DNA of 64,000 bases. Source: Alphaproteobacteria bacterium (lineage in GTDB: Bacteria; Pseudomonadota; Alphaproteobacteria; Caulobacterales; Maricaulaceae). The notes under the pieces were generated by a model that was not told the DNA's origin, ran no database searches, and worked only from the letters and a program-made list of their open reading frames with translations. Shown piece after piece: positions 1 through 8,552 of this stretch. The translations under genes and the position numbers were made by a program. Position 1 is the first letter of the stretch. Each line of letters begins with the position of its first letter. Where the stretch lies: the NCBI GenBank assembly GCA_024742735.1, contig JANSXV010000007.1:1-64000 (forward strand). The letters run 5' to 3'.

Positions 1-57
1 AGCCACCATCGAGGCTCGCGCATAGGGCGTCGTTCTGGCATTGATATGACTGTTCAT
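1..57 (-). CDS. IS481-family transposase, N-terminal fragment (cut by window edge)
   Basis: The ATG at 57 opens a frame reading MNSHINARTTPYARASMVA up to the window edge. Family members typically start with a pattern like MN-HKNARLTP-GR, so this matches the N-terminus of an IS481-type DDE transposase, ahead of its helix-turn-helix. The purine-rich stretch GGGGGAG before the ATG can act as ribosome binding site. Only 19 residues are visible, so it cannot be judged whether the enzyme is intact. Confidence 0.65.
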   Translation of the reverse strand, partial: MNSHINARTTPYARASMVA

Positions 58-141
58 CCGGGCTCCCCCTGTCAGCTAGCTGTGTCGCAACAACCAGCTT
101 CAGGCGGTCAGTCCGGATGAACAACCTTATGAGAGATCACA
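1..141 (-). mobile_element. IS481-family insertion sequence, one end (continues outside window)
   Basis: Read on the minus strand, the element begins at position 141 with TGTGATCTCTCATAAGG, then GGTTGTTCATCC, which resembles the end of the IS481 group (TGT start, a TTCATCC block before the transposase start). The bases just outside (142-147) are GCTAGG on the minus strand. This fits NCTAGN, the known insertion target of IS481. The element runs off the window at position 1. The transposase start lies at 57. The identification rests on three agreeing signals: terminus, target and encoded N-terminus. Confidence 0.75.
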
Positions 142-788
142 CCTAGCGGTGCGATCTCGGCGGCTGGCGGTACAGCGTCCAGCGCAGACAGGTCGGGACG
201 GCCCTCAGGCCCGTCAGGCGCATCCGGCCAGATCGCCAGTCGTCCGCCGTCGGCCTCGGTCCAGCTCCGGTTCAGGAAGACGACCATGGACACCACGCGC
301 GAACGTGCGGCCTTGGCGCCCAGCGCTGCGGATGGCTGCGCGCCGGGACGAGGCCGAAAGGCGTCCAGGTGGCGAGCATAATAACCGCCGGGCGGATAGA
401 CGGCGAAATGGGCCTCGAACTCGAACAGGCCCGCAAAGAGCGCCCGGTTGATCTCAAGGCGCAGGGCTTCGGCGCCGTCGAGGAACGCTGCCTGCGCCGG
501 GCTGGAGCCGTCCAGCCAGGCGATGCGGGTGCGGCGCACCGCTTCGCGCCGTGTCTCGATCGCGCCGCGCCCGATCCGCCCCGCACGGGTCTCGCCCGCC
601 TCGTCGATCGCCCCGGCCTCGGCGCGCAGGGCGGCCACCAGCTCAGGGTCGAGCGCGCCGGGCGCATGGGCCCAGCCTTGGCTGGCGAGGTCCTCGATGA
701 GGCTGCGCGTGAGGTTGGCGCCGAAGAGCGGCGCAGGGGCGAGTGCGCCCATGGGCGGTGATCCAGACGGGATGAACGAGACGCGCAT
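108..788 (-). pseudogene. 2OG-Fe(II) oxygenase (prolyl-hydroxylase type), C-terminus cut off by an IS
   Basis: The 226-residue frame looks like a small bacterial 2-oxoglutarate/Fe(II) oxygenase of the prolyl 4-hydroxylase kind. YPPGGYYARHLDAF carries the first metal ligands (H140 and D142), and VVSMVVFLNRSWTEADGG is the following double-stranded beta-helix core. The normal end of the domain, with the second iron histidine and the 2-oxoglutarate-binding arginine, is missing. At residue 216 the frame enters the IS481-type element and ends after about ten IS-encoded residues (VISHKVVHPD). The native part is 142-788. Without the distal His and Arg the product should be inactive. Confidence 0.75.
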
Positions 789-938
789 ATGCGCCGCAGA
801 GCAGCCGCCGGCAAGCGGTTTCAGGGTCTGAAGACGGCGCCCCTCCGTCTGGACGGCTGCGCGATCCCCGTTAAGATCCGCTGCGAAGGCGCCCTAGCCG
901 CTCCGGAGTCTCTCTCCGGGCCTGGCTTCGCTTGCTCC

Positions 939-1409
939 CTAAACGGCGCGAACTGCGCGCGCCGCAAAACAGCCTGGCTTGGCGTTGTGGATGTCGACGA
1001 ATTCGGTCGCCTCATCCGAAAAAGCTTCAAGGAGCGCCTTCTTGAGCGCGGTTCCGGGCACAACGTCCGCGCCAAGCATCATCGCGTTGCGATCAAACAC
1101 CCGTACGGAAAGCAACCGCGTTGCAAGAAGCGCCGGTATCTCATCGACCTCGGGCATCGCCTGCTCAGCGTTTTCACGCACGAAGATCGCATGGCTGGAG
1201 GCGTAGGGCGACGCCCTGTCGAGATGGGCGAAGTGGAAGAGGATCAGCGCCTCGCCAATGTCTGCGTCCCGGAGGCTGACCCTGCAGGGAAACCCCGGTT
1301 TTGCGTCTGCGATAACCCTTCGCGCGCGCCGCGCAGCCAAAGCGGCATCATCCAGCATGAACAGCTCCCGGAACGGCTCCGGAGACAGAGCCTTGATTTG
1401 AAATCTCAT
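939..1409 (-). CDS. DUF1203 family protein
   Basis: This 156-residue protein starts MRFQIKALSPEPFRELF and has the DUF1203 family features: an N-terminal F-I--LSPEPF--LF block, a KPGFPCRVSL-DA segment, a central YASSHAIFVRE motif and a C-terminal FVDIHNAKPGCFA segment. Family length is usually 150-160 residues, so it looks complete. The function of the family is not established. It has no signal peptide or membrane segment and is presumably cytosolic. It stands alone on the minus strand between the damaged oxygenase gene and the icd remnant. Confidence 0.75.
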   Translation of the reverse strand: MRFQIKALSPEPFRELFMLDDAALAARRARRVIADAKPGFPCRVSLRDADIGEALILFHFAHLDRASPYASSHAIFVRENAEQAMPEVDEIPALLATRLLSVRVFDRNAMMLGADVVPGTALKKALLEAFSDEATEFVDIHNAKPGCFAARAVRAV

Positions 1410-1515
1410 CGCATGCTCCTGCCGGGCGGTGTGCGGTAGATATCGAGATCAAGCGGCAGAATCGCCACCCGATTCTTGCGCAATGCCCGCAGCGCGCAAA
1501 CGGAGCGCACGATAG

Positions 1516-1832
1516 GAACTCCTGCTTCTTATCGCTGAAGACACAGACAGCGCCCCCGATCAGCTGGCGGGTCTTCTCAAGACCGTCGAGGCCGAGGGTC
1601 TTGCCCTGAAGATGATCTTCAACCGCGGCACGAAAGTCTGGCCACGCGGCATGCCGGAGACCTTCAAGACCGACCACTGGCGCTGCCGCTTCATGTTCGA
1701 CGCGTGGGCGACCGCGCCGCCGTGGCCGCGCTGATGAACCGCCTGGCCGGCGAGGACATCGACTTCATCAAGTCCGAGCTTCTCTACGAGTTTGATGGCG
1801 AGCCGGGCTATTCCCTCGGCCAGGGCCGGTAG
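1516..1832 (+). pseudogene. Isocitrate dehydrogenase (alphaproteobacterial type), frameshifted C-terminal remnant
   Basis: Two overlapping plus-strand frames read like the C-terminus of an NADP-isocitrate dehydrogenase of the alphaproteobacterial class. The first (from about 1516) gives LIAEDTDSAPDQLAGLLKTV, then IFNRGTKVWPRGMPETFKTD and HWRCRFM. After about 1700 the frame is lost, and another frame continues with ALMNRLAGEDIDFIKSELLY and EFDGEPGYSLGQGR before TAG at 1830-1832. No catalytic N-terminal part is visible upstream, where DUF1203 lies on the other strand. This is therefore a truncated relic, presumably of a duplication or rearrangement. Family recognition is from memory of the C-terminal pattern and is moderately sure. 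Confidence 0.55.
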
Positions 1833-1959
1833 CGAGGGCCCTTGAAGCGAACCCGCGCCCTTTCTACCTCCCCCTCGGAAAAGGGCCGCGGTGGGGGCAT
1901 GACGCTGAAACGCCATCGATAGTCCCCCCGTTGGAAACGGAGTTCCGGGAAGCGCCTGA

Positions 1960-2814
1960 ATGACCGGATTTGCAGCGTCAGCTCCCTTCGCCGGTCAGCT
2001 CGCCCTGGTCGCGACTCTGCACGGGAAGGAGGCCGCCCTGGCGCCGGCGCTTGAAGCGCTGGGCTTTGAGGTCCGCGTGGCCGAGGGCCTCGACACCGAC
2101 CGGTTCGGGACCTTCACCGGCGAGGTGGAGCGCACGGGAAGCATGCTGGACGCTGCGCGGGAAAAGGCCCGCGCGGCGTTCGCGCTTGCCGGCGGCGCTG
2201 ACTGGGTCTTCGCCAGTGAAGGCGCTTTCGGATCTAGCGGGGCGATTCCGATTCTGGCCGAAGGTAAGGAGCTGATCCTCGCCTGGCGGCCCGCTGATGG
2301 CCTTGAAGTGACGGTGCTGCGCCCCTCCTTCGAGACCAATTTCGCCCATCTGCAGGACCCGGACGCCCCGGCGCTCGACGCTTTCCTCGAGCGCGCCGGG
2401 TTTCCCGATCACGCCGTGATTGTGAAGGCGCGCGGGGCGGTTCTGGCCAAAGGGGTTCAGGACCGCGCGGCGCTGGAGCGGTTGATCGCTCAGGCTGAGG
2501 GACCGGCGAAGGGACCGGTCCGCGTCGAGACCGATATGCGCGCCCATCTCAACCCGACCCGAATGGGCGAGATCGCCCGGGCTGCCGAAGAGCTGGCGAA
2601 ACGGCTGGCCAGCCCGTGCCCGTCCTGCGCGGCGCCCGGATTCGGCCTGACCCGGGTGGAGCGCGGATTGCCGTGCACGGCATGCAAAACGCCAACGGAC
2701 CGGGTCATCGCTGAAATAAACGCCTGTCCGGGCTGCGGCCACGAAGCGCGGATGGCGCGCGCGGATGGGCTGAAGGCGGCGGACCCGGGCGAATGCCCGG
2801 CGTGCAATCCCTAA
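1960..2814 (+). CDS. DUF6671 family protein with C-terminal zinc-ribbon cysteines
   Basis: This 284-residue protein has an N-terminal alpha/beta domain (LALVATLHGKEAALAPALEA, FGTFTGEVERTGSMLDAARE) typical of DUF6671 proteins. Its C-terminal part carries paired cysteines (CPSC, CTAC, CPGC, CPAC between about residues 220 and 283), most likely binding two zinc ions as a rubredoxin-like or zinc-ribbon unit. No signal peptide is seen. The function is unknown; the RETDMRAHLNPTRM-type central motif is conserved in the family. The gene is monocistronic, with about 90 bases to msrA. Confidence 0.65.
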   Translation: MTGFAASAPFAGQLALVATLHGKEAALAPALEALGFEVRVAEGLDTDRFGTFTGEVERTGSMLDAAREKARAAFALAGGADWVFASEGAFGSSGAIPILAEGKELILAWRPADGLEVTVLRPSFETNFAHLQDPDAPALDAFLERAGFPDHAVIVKARGAVLAKGVQDRAALERLIAQAEGPAKGPVRVETDMRAHLNPTRMGEIARAAEELAKRLASPCPSCAAPGFGLTRVERGLPCTACKTPTDRVIAEINACPGCGHEARMARADGLKAADPGECPACNP

Positions 2815-2903
2815 ATCCCACGAGACCGTGATCACGGTCGAGGATGACGGACAGGGTCTTCGACCCTATCTTAAGGCCTCACAAGCGTGCACAGAGGTTC
2901 ACC

Positions 2904-3569
2904 ATGCGCCTTCGCAGCGACACCGCCTTCAAGACTGAACTCGTCCCCGCCGACCAGGCCCTGCCCGGGCGGATCCAGGCGATACCGACCGCGTCGGAGA
3001 ATATCGTCACCGGCCGGCCCCTGAAGGAGCCGGTTGCCCAGGGCTGCGAGGAAGTCATCCTGGCAATGGGCTGCTTCTGGGGTGTGGAGCGGATCTTCTG
3101 GCGGCTCAACGGCGTGGTGAACACGGCCGTGGGCTATGCTGGCGGGATCACGCCGAACCCGACCTATGAGGAAGTCTGTTCAGGCCGCACCGGTCACACT
3201 GAAGTTGTGCGCGTGGTCTACGACCCGTCCATTATTAGCTTCGAAGCGCTGCTCAAAGCGTTCTGGGAAGGCCATGACCCGACCCAGGGCATGCGCCAGG
3301 GCAATGATATCGGCACGCAATATCGCTCGGCGATCTACTGGACGAACGAGGCCCAGCACGCCGCCTCCGAAGCTAGCAAGCAGGCCTATGAGGCCGCGCT
3401 GGCCGAAAAGGGCCTGGGGCCTATGACGACCGAAATCCGCGAGGCCGGGCCGTTCTACTATGCCGAGGGCTATCACCAGCAATATCTGGAGAAAAACCCG
3501 AACGGCTATTGCGGCATTGGAGGGACCGGCGTGACCTGCCCCATCGGCGTGGGCGTCGAGGCCGGCTGA
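2904..3569 (+). CDS. msrA: Peptide-methionine (S)-S-oxide reductase MsrA
   Basis: MsrA reduces the S-epimer of methionine sulfoxide in proteins, using thioredoxin. The catalytic motif [12 protein letters not shown] places the nucleophilic cysteine at residue 57. VGYAGG, the [14 protein letters not shown] block and [14 protein letters not shown] follow as in the family. A further cysteine near the C-terminus ([14 protein letters not shown]) can serve in recycling. I chose the ATG at 2904 (221 residues) because AGAGG lies six bases before it. The frame is open to an ATG at 2844, but those extra 20 residues are not family-like. No signal peptide is seen, so it is a cytosolic repair enzyme. Confidence 0.93.
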   Translation: MRLRSDTAFKTELVPADQALPGRIQAIPTASENIVTGRPLKEPVAQGCEEVILAMGCFWGVERIFWRLNGVVNTAVGYAGGITPNPTYEEVCSGRTGHTEVVRVVYDPSIISFEALLKAFWEGHDPTQGMRQGNDIGTQYRSAIYWTNEAQHAASEASKQAYEAALAEKGLGPMTTEIREAGPFYYAEGYHQQYLEKNPNGYCGIGGTGVTCPIGVGVEAG

Positions 3570-3669
3570 CGCGTCGACGCAACCGATTGTCGACGACTGA
3601 GCTTCGTCTATGGCCGCCTGGCGCTGAGCGGTTTAGATAGCGCCGGACCTCGCTGCGGAGCCGATTTCC

Positions 3670-4338
3670 ATGAGCCGCCTGATCGTTTTCGACGTGGACT
3701 CCACGCTGCTCGCCGTGGAGAGCCTGGACTTCGCCGTGGACCGCGCCCTGCGTGATGCAGGGGACGGTCCGCAGCGCGCAGCGAAGCTGAAAGCGCTCAC
3801 CGATCTGGGCATGGCCGGGTCCTTGGAGTTCCGCGCCTCGCTGGAACAGCGCCTGGCCATCGCCGGCCTGACGCGCCGCGCTGTGGACGAGGCCTGCGAG
3901 GCGCTGCGCGCCCACGCGACCGAGGGCATGGCGGACCTGCTCGAAGCGTTGCGCGCCAAAGGACACGACGTGGCGGCTGTTTCCGGCGGCTTCGTCGAGC
4001 TGATCAGCCCGGCGCTCGCCGATCTTGGGTTTTCCAGCGGCGATATTCGCGCCAACCGCTTTGTGTTCGATGGCGAGGCGGTGACAGGGTTCGACCGCAA
4101 CAACCCGCTTTCGCGCTCGGGCGGCAAGGGCCAGGTCGTCGCCGCGCTTAAAGCCCTGACCGGCAGGCCGCTGGCTGTGATGGTCGGCGACGGCATGACC
4201 GATTACGAGGCCTTCGCGTCCGGCGCAGCCGACAGCTTCATCGGCTTCGGGGCCGTGACCGTGCGCGCGCCGGTGCGCGAGAAAGCCCCGGCCTTCGCCG
4301 AAACGGTCGAAGACCTGCGCAAGCTCTTGCTGGGCTGA
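3670..4338 (+). CDS. serB: Phosphoserine phosphatase SerB-type HAD hydrolase
   Basis: This HAD-superfamily protein of 222 residues has all four motifs. FDVDST supplies the nucleophile D8 and acid D10, VSGGF gives S105, GGKGQ gives K153, and VGDGMTDYEA gives D174 and D178. The helical cap between residues 15 and 85 and the FRASLEQRL segment fit phosphoserine phosphatase, the last step of serine synthesis (phosphoserine to serine plus phosphate). The N-terminal ACT-like domain of some SerB proteins is absent, as in the short form of the family. The gene is convergent with the TerB gene, with only six bases between the stops. A homoserine-phosphate or related substrate cannot be excluded. Confidence 0.85.
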   Translation: MSRLIVFDVDSTLLAVESLDFAVDRALRDAGDGPQRAAKLKALTDLGMAGSLEFRASLEQRLAIAGLTRRAVDEACEALRAHATEGMADLLEALRAKGHDVAAVSGGFVELISPALADLGFSSGDIRANRFVFDGEAVTGFDRNNPLSRSGGKGQVVAALKALTGRPLAVMVGDGMTDYEAFASGAADSFIGFGAVTVRAPVREKAPAFAETVEDLRKLLLG

Positions 4339-4344
4339 GCGGCC

Positions 4345-5064
4345 TCAGGCTGGCGCGGTCGCCCCGGCGGCGGCGTGAATCTCCGAGACCAGCTCCGGCG
4401 CCAGCTCCAGCCGGGCGGCCAGCATCTGCAGATAGGCTTTCTCCGCCGCGGTGTCGGCTTCGATGGCGACCAGAGACGCGGCGTAGATCTCTGCGGCGTG
4501 CTCCGGCGTGTCGGCTGCGGCCACGACCGCGTTGATGTCCAGCGGCGCGGACAGCTCGTCGAATACGAAGGCCTTGGCCTCACCGTCCAGATCCATGGTG
4601 TTCAGGCGCTCGAAAATGGCGGACTTCTCCTCCGCATCGATCTTTCCGTCGGCTTTCGCCGCGGCGATCATGGCCCGCACCATGGCCTTGCCGAGCGCGT
4701 CCTGGGCGGCTTCGTCGGACGGGGCCGGCAGGAAGGCGGAACTGGCCGGCGCGGCGTCGTACTCCGCTTCAATCGCCGGGACCGAGCCGGAGGCTGGCTG
4801 AGCGACAGCGCCCTGGTCTTGAGCCGCCTGGCCCTGGGCGCCGGCCTGTTTCTGGCGGTGCTGGTTCCAGGCGTGGTAGGCGAGGCCGCCCACGGCCGCG
4901 ACGGCGCCGTACTTGGCCGCCTTGCCCATCATCTTGCGCCCCGACTTGCCCATGAGCATGGAGGTCGCCAGCCCCGCCGCGAACCCGCCGCCGCCGGCGA
5001 GCGCGGTGCGCTGGGCGTTCGGGTCGGTCTGAAGGGCTGTGATGATCTTGTTCACGTCGAACAT
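4345..5064 (-). CDS. TerB-fold DUF533 membrane-associated protein
   Basis: I take the ATG at 5064 ([12 protein letters not shown]), which gives 239 residues. The frame stays open upstream into antisense of the tRNA gene, but that part is not protein-like. Residues 22-62 ([19 protein letters not shown] and [16 protein letters not shown]) are a glycine/alanine-rich, weakly hydrophobic segment. It is followed by a linker rich in Q, A and P, then a TerB-like helical domain (about 115-235) with [20 protein letters not shown], the acidic signature of the family. Homologues such as YebE are inner-membrane proteins of unknown function. Confidence 0.75.
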   Translation of the reverse strand: MFDVNKIITALQTDPNAQRTALAGGGGFAAGLATSMLMGKSGRKMMGKAAKYGAVAAVGGLAYHAWNQHRQKQAGAQGQAAQDQGAVAQPASGSVPAIEAEYDAAPASSAFLPAPSDEAAQDALGKAMVRAMIAAAKADGKIDAEEKSAIFERLNTMDLDGEAKAFVFDELSAPLDINAVVAAADTPEHAAEIYAASLVAIEADTAAEKAYLQMLAARLELAPELVSEIHAAAGATAPA

Positions 5065-5233
5065 GGGCGGGCGGCCTTTTCTGTCTACAGGTCGCGCCAG
5101 GGATCGGCGCATCAGCGCACGGGAATTGGGTGGGCGCGTGTTCGCATTCAAGATCATGACAGACCGATTTCGCCGCGCCGCTGCGCACGCTTGACTGCCC
5201 CGGCGTCTCGGGTAGTTTCGCGCGCTCTGCGCT

Positions 5234-5323
5234 GGTGAGGTGGCCGAGTGGTCGAAGGCGCACGCCTGGAACGCGTGTAGGCGGGCAACCGTCTCGTGGG
5301 TTCGAATCCCACCCTCACCGCCA
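5234..5323 (+). tRNA. tRNA-Ser (anticodon GGA)
   Basis: The acceptor stem GGTGAGG pairs with CCTCACC, followed by G and an encoded CCA (5321-5323). The anticodon stem CACGC/GCGTG encloses the loop CTGGAAC with anticodon GGA, decoding UCC and UCU. A long variable arm follows, as in all serine tRNAs. The T-arm GTGGG-TTCGAAT-CCCAC is intact. The gene sits next to the recombinase cassette, a common position for integrated elements. Confidence 0.95.
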
Positions 5324-5583
5324 TCCATTTCCCGACATTTAGATCCCTGGCGGATAGGCCGGCGATTATCCCGTCCTTCCACGGCCTCGGCTTGGCTCAT
5401 TTCATCTTAGACGGCGTGAGGTGGCGCCCATATCGGCGTTTTGCGCTCTTTATCTCAAACCCGTACTTCGCGCCCGGCGGTTAGATATATCGAACGCTAT
5501 TAAAGGCCCCGCAGAGGAAAATTTCGGCTATCGGCCTCCGCGCGGCGGTGATATCATAATTACTTCAATAGGTTGGGATTTCG

Positions 5584-5637
5584 AGGGTCCGCAGAACAGG
5601 GAATTCAAATTCCCTGTTATTCCCGCCAGTGGACCCT
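5584..5637. repeat. Nested inverted repeat beside the recombinase gene
   Basis: An outer pair AGGGTCC (5584-5590) / GGACCCT (5631-5637) surrounds an inner perfect pair AACAGGGAATT (5595-5605) / AATTCCCTGTT (5608-5618) with only CA between the inner arms. It lies 52 bases past the stop codon of the serine recombinase and 260 bases after tRNA-Ser. It could be a recombinase crossover site, whose sites are imperfect palindromes, or a terminator for the minus-strand cassette. The right part (TTCAAATTCCCTGTTATTCC then CGCCA) also faintly resembles a tRNA 3' end. The flanking stretches 5324-5583 and 5638-5689 hold no gene I can support. Confidence 0.6.
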
Positions 5638-5689
5638 GTTTCCTCTCACGACGCCCCTGATCGCGGCTGATACGGGCCCTGCTTCGAAT

Positions 5690-7372
5690 CTAATGCTGTT
5701 CGACTTTCGCGAGCATGTCAGCCTGGGCGTCGAACCGGATTGGTAATCTCTGCCGGCGAAGACCTTCGAGGGTGAGGCCAGGAGGCTGCTTGCCCTCCAG
5801 GATATGCTCCACCAGGCGCGGCGCCATGAGGCCGAGGGGCAGGATTTCACGGATGCGGCACTCGGTGACCTGCTCGCGCGCGGCGATCTCAGAGATGGAC
5901 GTACCGTTTCGGATGTCGCTGACCCAGGCATGGGCGCGCGCGATGGCGCGAATGAGCGTCTGGTCTGGTTTGGGCGCTGTTTCGCCGGAGACGATCCGGG
6001 TTTCCACGCCGCGCCGGCGCGTGCGCCAACCGATCTTGATGGCCAGTGCTGGTTGGTTCAGCGCAGCGGCCTCGATCCTCACCGCTTCGGCAAGAACATC
6101 GGCCTTCAGCGCGATCGACAGCTGCCCGCGCGCGATATCTACCTGCTCGATGAGCTCCAGCACCGTACCATTTTGGTGTGCGCTGAGCTGCTTGATGCGC
6201 TCCAGTATACCGGAGTGGTTCTCTGACGCCGCGTGCGGGCAAGCGACCAGCCTCAGCCCACGAGCCTGGACATGATCGATAACCGCTTTGGTCAGGCATC
6301 GCTCCAGCTCAACAGCTGGCAGCCGCCAGCCCGCCGGGTCCTGTTTCGGTCCGGTGATGAGACGCCTTGAGACGTAATAGCGGTGGCGACGGACCTTGCC
6401 CTTCGCCTTTCGCACCGTGTGGCTTGGCGTCAGCCGATCGCCGGTCTCATCGACCAGCTTGCCGGCCAGGGGCGAGCTTGAGTGAGGCGCGACCAGCGTG
6501 TCGCTTTTCGAACACCGGCGTCGCTTTCTGGTGGCGTGGGTCTGCAGCTTGGTCTGGACGTCGGTCCAAAGCGATTCATCGATGATCGGCGGATGGAGAC
6601 CGTCATGGAGCGTGTCCTTGTGGCGGATCTTTCCCACGTACACCGGATTGGTGAGGATGAAGTGGATCTGGCCGTGGCTCATCACCAGACCGCCGCTTTG
6701 TTTGCCGGAACGGTGAAGGCGTCGCTTGGATCGGATTCCTAACTCTTCGGCTTTCACCGCAACGCTCTTCAGGTCCTCCAGCTCGGCGTAGAGCTCGAAG
6801 ATCCGGCGCACCGAGCAGGCCTCGGCATCGTTTATCACCAGGGTTCGCTCTGACCCTGGCGCAGGCTCGTAGCCGAGCGGGGCCAGCCCGCCCATCCAGT
6901 ACCCTTTCGCCTTGGACGCGGCGATCTTGTCGCGGATACGCTCGGCTGTGACTTCGCGCTCGAACTGGGCGAAGGATAACAAGACATTCAATGTCAGCCG
7001 ACCCATGGAACTGGCCGTGTTGAACGCTTGGGTGACTGAGACGAACGAGCAGTTCGCCGCATCGAAGCGATCGACGAGCTTGGCGAAGTCGGCCAGAGAC
7101 CGGGTCAGGCGATCGACCTTGTAGACCACCACCAGGTCGATCCCGCCCGCTTCGATATCGCTGAGCAGGGTTTGAAGACCTTCACGCTCCATGGAGCCGC
7201 CCGATCGCCCGCCATCGTCGTAGCGGGTCTTGATGAGCCTCCACCCCTCATGGCGCTGGCTGGCGATATAGGCTTCGCAGGCCTCGCGTTGTGCATCGAG
7301 CGAGTTGAAGGCCTGATCGAGTCCTTCTTCAGTGGATTTACGGGTGTAGATCGCGCAGCGCAGCGTCTTCAT
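5690..7372 (-). CDS. Large serine recombinase
   Basis: Site-specific recombinase of the large serine type (560 residues). The N-terminal resolvase domain (about 1-155) has IYTRKSTEEG, whose serine is the nucleophile that attacks DNA, and VVVYKVDRLTRSLADF, with the conserved arginine. A recombinase domain follows (about 175-300, KAKGYWMGGLAPLGYEP). Then come a beta-ribbon/coiled-coil region and a C-terminal helix-turn-helix-like stretch (SEIAAREQVTECRIREIL). The frame begins with GTG at 7384. I prefer the ATG at 7372, preceded by GAGGGG. The gene is the last in a five-gene minus-strand cassette and abuts DUF2924. It probably moved the cassette; no intact attachment pair was identified. Confidence 0.9.
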   Translation of the reverse strand: MKTLRCAIYTRKSTEEGLDQAFNSLDAQREACEAYIASQRHEGWRLIKTRYDDGGRSGGSMEREGLQTLLSDIEAGGIDLVVVYKVDRLTRSLADFAKLVDRFDAANCSFVSVTQAFNTASSMGRLTLNVLLSFAQFEREVTAERIRDKIAASKAKGYWMGGLAPLGYEPAPGSERTLVINDAEACSVRRIFELYAELEDLKSVAVKAEELGIRSKRRLHRSGKQSGGLVMSHGQIHFILTNPVYVGKIRHKDTLHDGLHPPIIDESLWTDVQTKLQTHATRKRRRCSKSDTLVAPHSSSPLAGKLVDETGDRLTPSHTVRKAKGKVRRHRYYVSRRLITGPKQDPAGWRLPAVELERCLTKAVIDHVQARGLRLVACPHAASENHSGILERIKQLSAHQNGTVLELIEQVDIARGQLSIALKADVLAEAVRIEAAALNQPALAIKIGWRTRRRGVETRIVSGETAPKPDQTLIRAIARAHAWVSDIRNGTSISEIAAREQVTECRIREILPLGLMAPRLVEHILEGKQPPGLTLEGLRRQRLPIRFDAQADMLAKVEQH

Positions 7373-7387
7373 GGCGGCGCTCACCCC

Positions 7388-7786
7388 TCAGCCACACCGA
7401 AAGAAGCGCGGGCCCGACCAGTGCGCGCCGGTGATCGCTCTCGCGATGGCGCTGAGCGAGCGCCAGGTGCGATCGCGGTAAACATATCCAGACTCGCAAG
7501 CCTCAACGACATGGGTCACACCGTTCCACTCCCGGATCAGCCGGGCGCCAGGCCTGGGTCTGGGCCGGGCGGCGCCTGTCTTGCCGGCCGCGACAGAGGC
7601 GAGCGCGCGCCGCGCCTTGGCTGAAAGGCCTCGATCGCGCGCGATCTGAACATCATAGGCGATGAGCCGGGCCATGAGTTGACGGCTCAGCTTTCGCGGC
7701 GGCGGCGCTTCGTTGAGCGAGGCCCACACGGTCACAAGCTCGGGCCGCGTGAGGCTTTCCAGGGTTGCCAGATCGATCTGGACCAT
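7388..7786 (-). CDS. DUF2924 family protein
   Basis: A 132-residue basic protein (MVQIDLATLESLTRPELVTV, RKLSRQLMARLIAYDVQ, REWNGVTHVVEACESGYVYR) matching DUF2924. This family is almost always found next to large serine recombinases in alphaproteobacteria and may be a recombination directionality or accessory factor; that role is unproven. GTG at 7789 overlaps the upstream stop. The ATG at 7786 is chosen because GAAGGG lies seven bases before it. It is translationally coupled on both sides. Confidence 0.85.
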   Translation of the reverse strand: MVQIDLATLESLTRPELVTVWASLNEAPPPRKLSRQLMARLIAYDVQIARDRGLSAKARRALASVAAGKTGAARPRPRPGARLIREWNGVTHVVEACESGYVYRDRTWRSLSAIARAITGAHWSGPRFFRCG

Positions 7787-7788
7787 CA

Positions 7789-7992
7789 CTAGCCCTTCCC
7801 GATCCGGTAGCGCGCGGCGCGCTGTCCTTCAGCTGGAGGGAGCTTCTCGATTGTCGTGCCGGTCTGGCGCAGTCGGGTGAGCGCCGCGCGGGTGGTATGG
7901 GCTTGCCAGCCCAGAAGCTCGCTCAACGACGCGACGGTGTGGCCATGCTCCTGGGTGAGGAGTTCGGTCAGAAAGGACTGTTTGGTGGGCAT
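7789..7992 (-). CDS. DUF3489 family small DNA-binding-like protein
   Basis: A 67-residue protein starting MPTKQSFLTELLTQEHGHTV. It has the DUF3489 signature of a small winged-helix-like unit: LSELLGWQAHTTRAALTRLR, then a basic tail AARYRIGKG. The start at 7992 is chosen over an upstream frame opening at 8118, because the extra 42 residues are low-complexity and not family-like. The stop overlaps the start region of DUF2924 by one base. DUF3489 and DUF2924 co-occur with serine recombinases, so a role in controlling recombination is inferred. Confidence 0.8.
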   Translation of the reverse strand: MPTKQSFLTELLTQEHGHTVASLSELLGWQAHTTRAALTRLRQTGTTIEKLPPAEGQRAARYRIGKG

Positions 7993-8120
7993 GGGGGTTC
8001 GCCTTGGCGGTTGCGCAGGACCTTGCGCCTGCACCAGGACAAGCCCGCGGGCGCAGCGGGCTTGCACCCATGCATGCTCTGAAGCGGGCTGAAGTCCAGT
8101 CGCTCCCAAGACAGTCAAGC

Positions 8121-8146
8121 AAAAGCCGGCGGCCAGGGCCGCCGGC
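8121..8146 (-). terminator. Rho-independent terminator, minus strand
   Basis: A perfect stem GCCGGCGGCC (8125-8134) / GGCCGCCGGC (8137-8146) with a tight turn is followed on the minus strand by TTTTGCTTG. It lies just past the DUF5681 stop (8172). It should separate transcription of the methyltransferase-DUF5681 pair from the DUF3489-DUF2924-recombinase unit. Confidence 0.75.
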
Positions 8147-8171
8147 GTAAAGTCCGAGGATCCACGTATTG

Positions 8172-8552
8172 CTAGATGTCGAAGTTAAAGAGCGTATCGC
8201 GGTACAGGTTATGGCTATACTTCGCCCGAGCCTCTGCGATCGCGCGCTGGGTGGTGCGCTCCTCGGTGATGCTGAGGAGTTTGATCACCTTGTCGATCGC
8301 CTTCATGTCTCCCTCCCCTGCGGCTTTCAGCAGGCGTTGAGCCAACACCTCCGCCTGCGTCATCTCGAAGATTTCACCGCCCTGCTTGACGCGAACGGTT
8401 TGATTGAGCCCGGAGGCGATGAGGGCGGCGAACCCGGCCTCCTCCACGCGATAGCCCTTTCTGGGACGGCCCCTGGGGTTTCCGGACTGGCCCTTTTTAA
8501 ACCGGGTGTGCTTGGGAGGATTGCCGTAGCCGACGGGTTTGTCTTTCGCCAT
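8172..8552 (-). CDS. DUF5681 family protein
   Basis: A 126-residue basic protein with the DUF5681 hallmark near its start: PPKHTRFKKGQSGNPRGRPR. The rest (EAGFAALIASGLNQTVRVKQ, MTQAEVLAQRLLKAAGEGDM) is helical. These proteins are common beside phage-derived methyltransferases and terminase-like genes, and the role is unknown. The ATG at 8552 overlaps the upstream methyltransferase stop (TGATG), with GGAGG seven bases before it, so the two are translationally coupled. Confidence 0.85.
   Translation of the reverse strand: MAKDKPVGYGNPPKHTRFKKGQSGNPRGRPRKGYRVEEAGFAALIASGLNQTVRVKQGGEIFEMTQAEVLAQRLLKAAGEGDMKAIDKVIKLLSITEERTTQRAIAEARAKYSHNLYRDTLFNFDI

Noticed and set aside
5065-5400. Long upstream extension of the TerB gene containing [17 protein letters not shown]
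   Set aside because: This is antisense translation of tRNA-Ser, a common false protein; the real start is at 5064.
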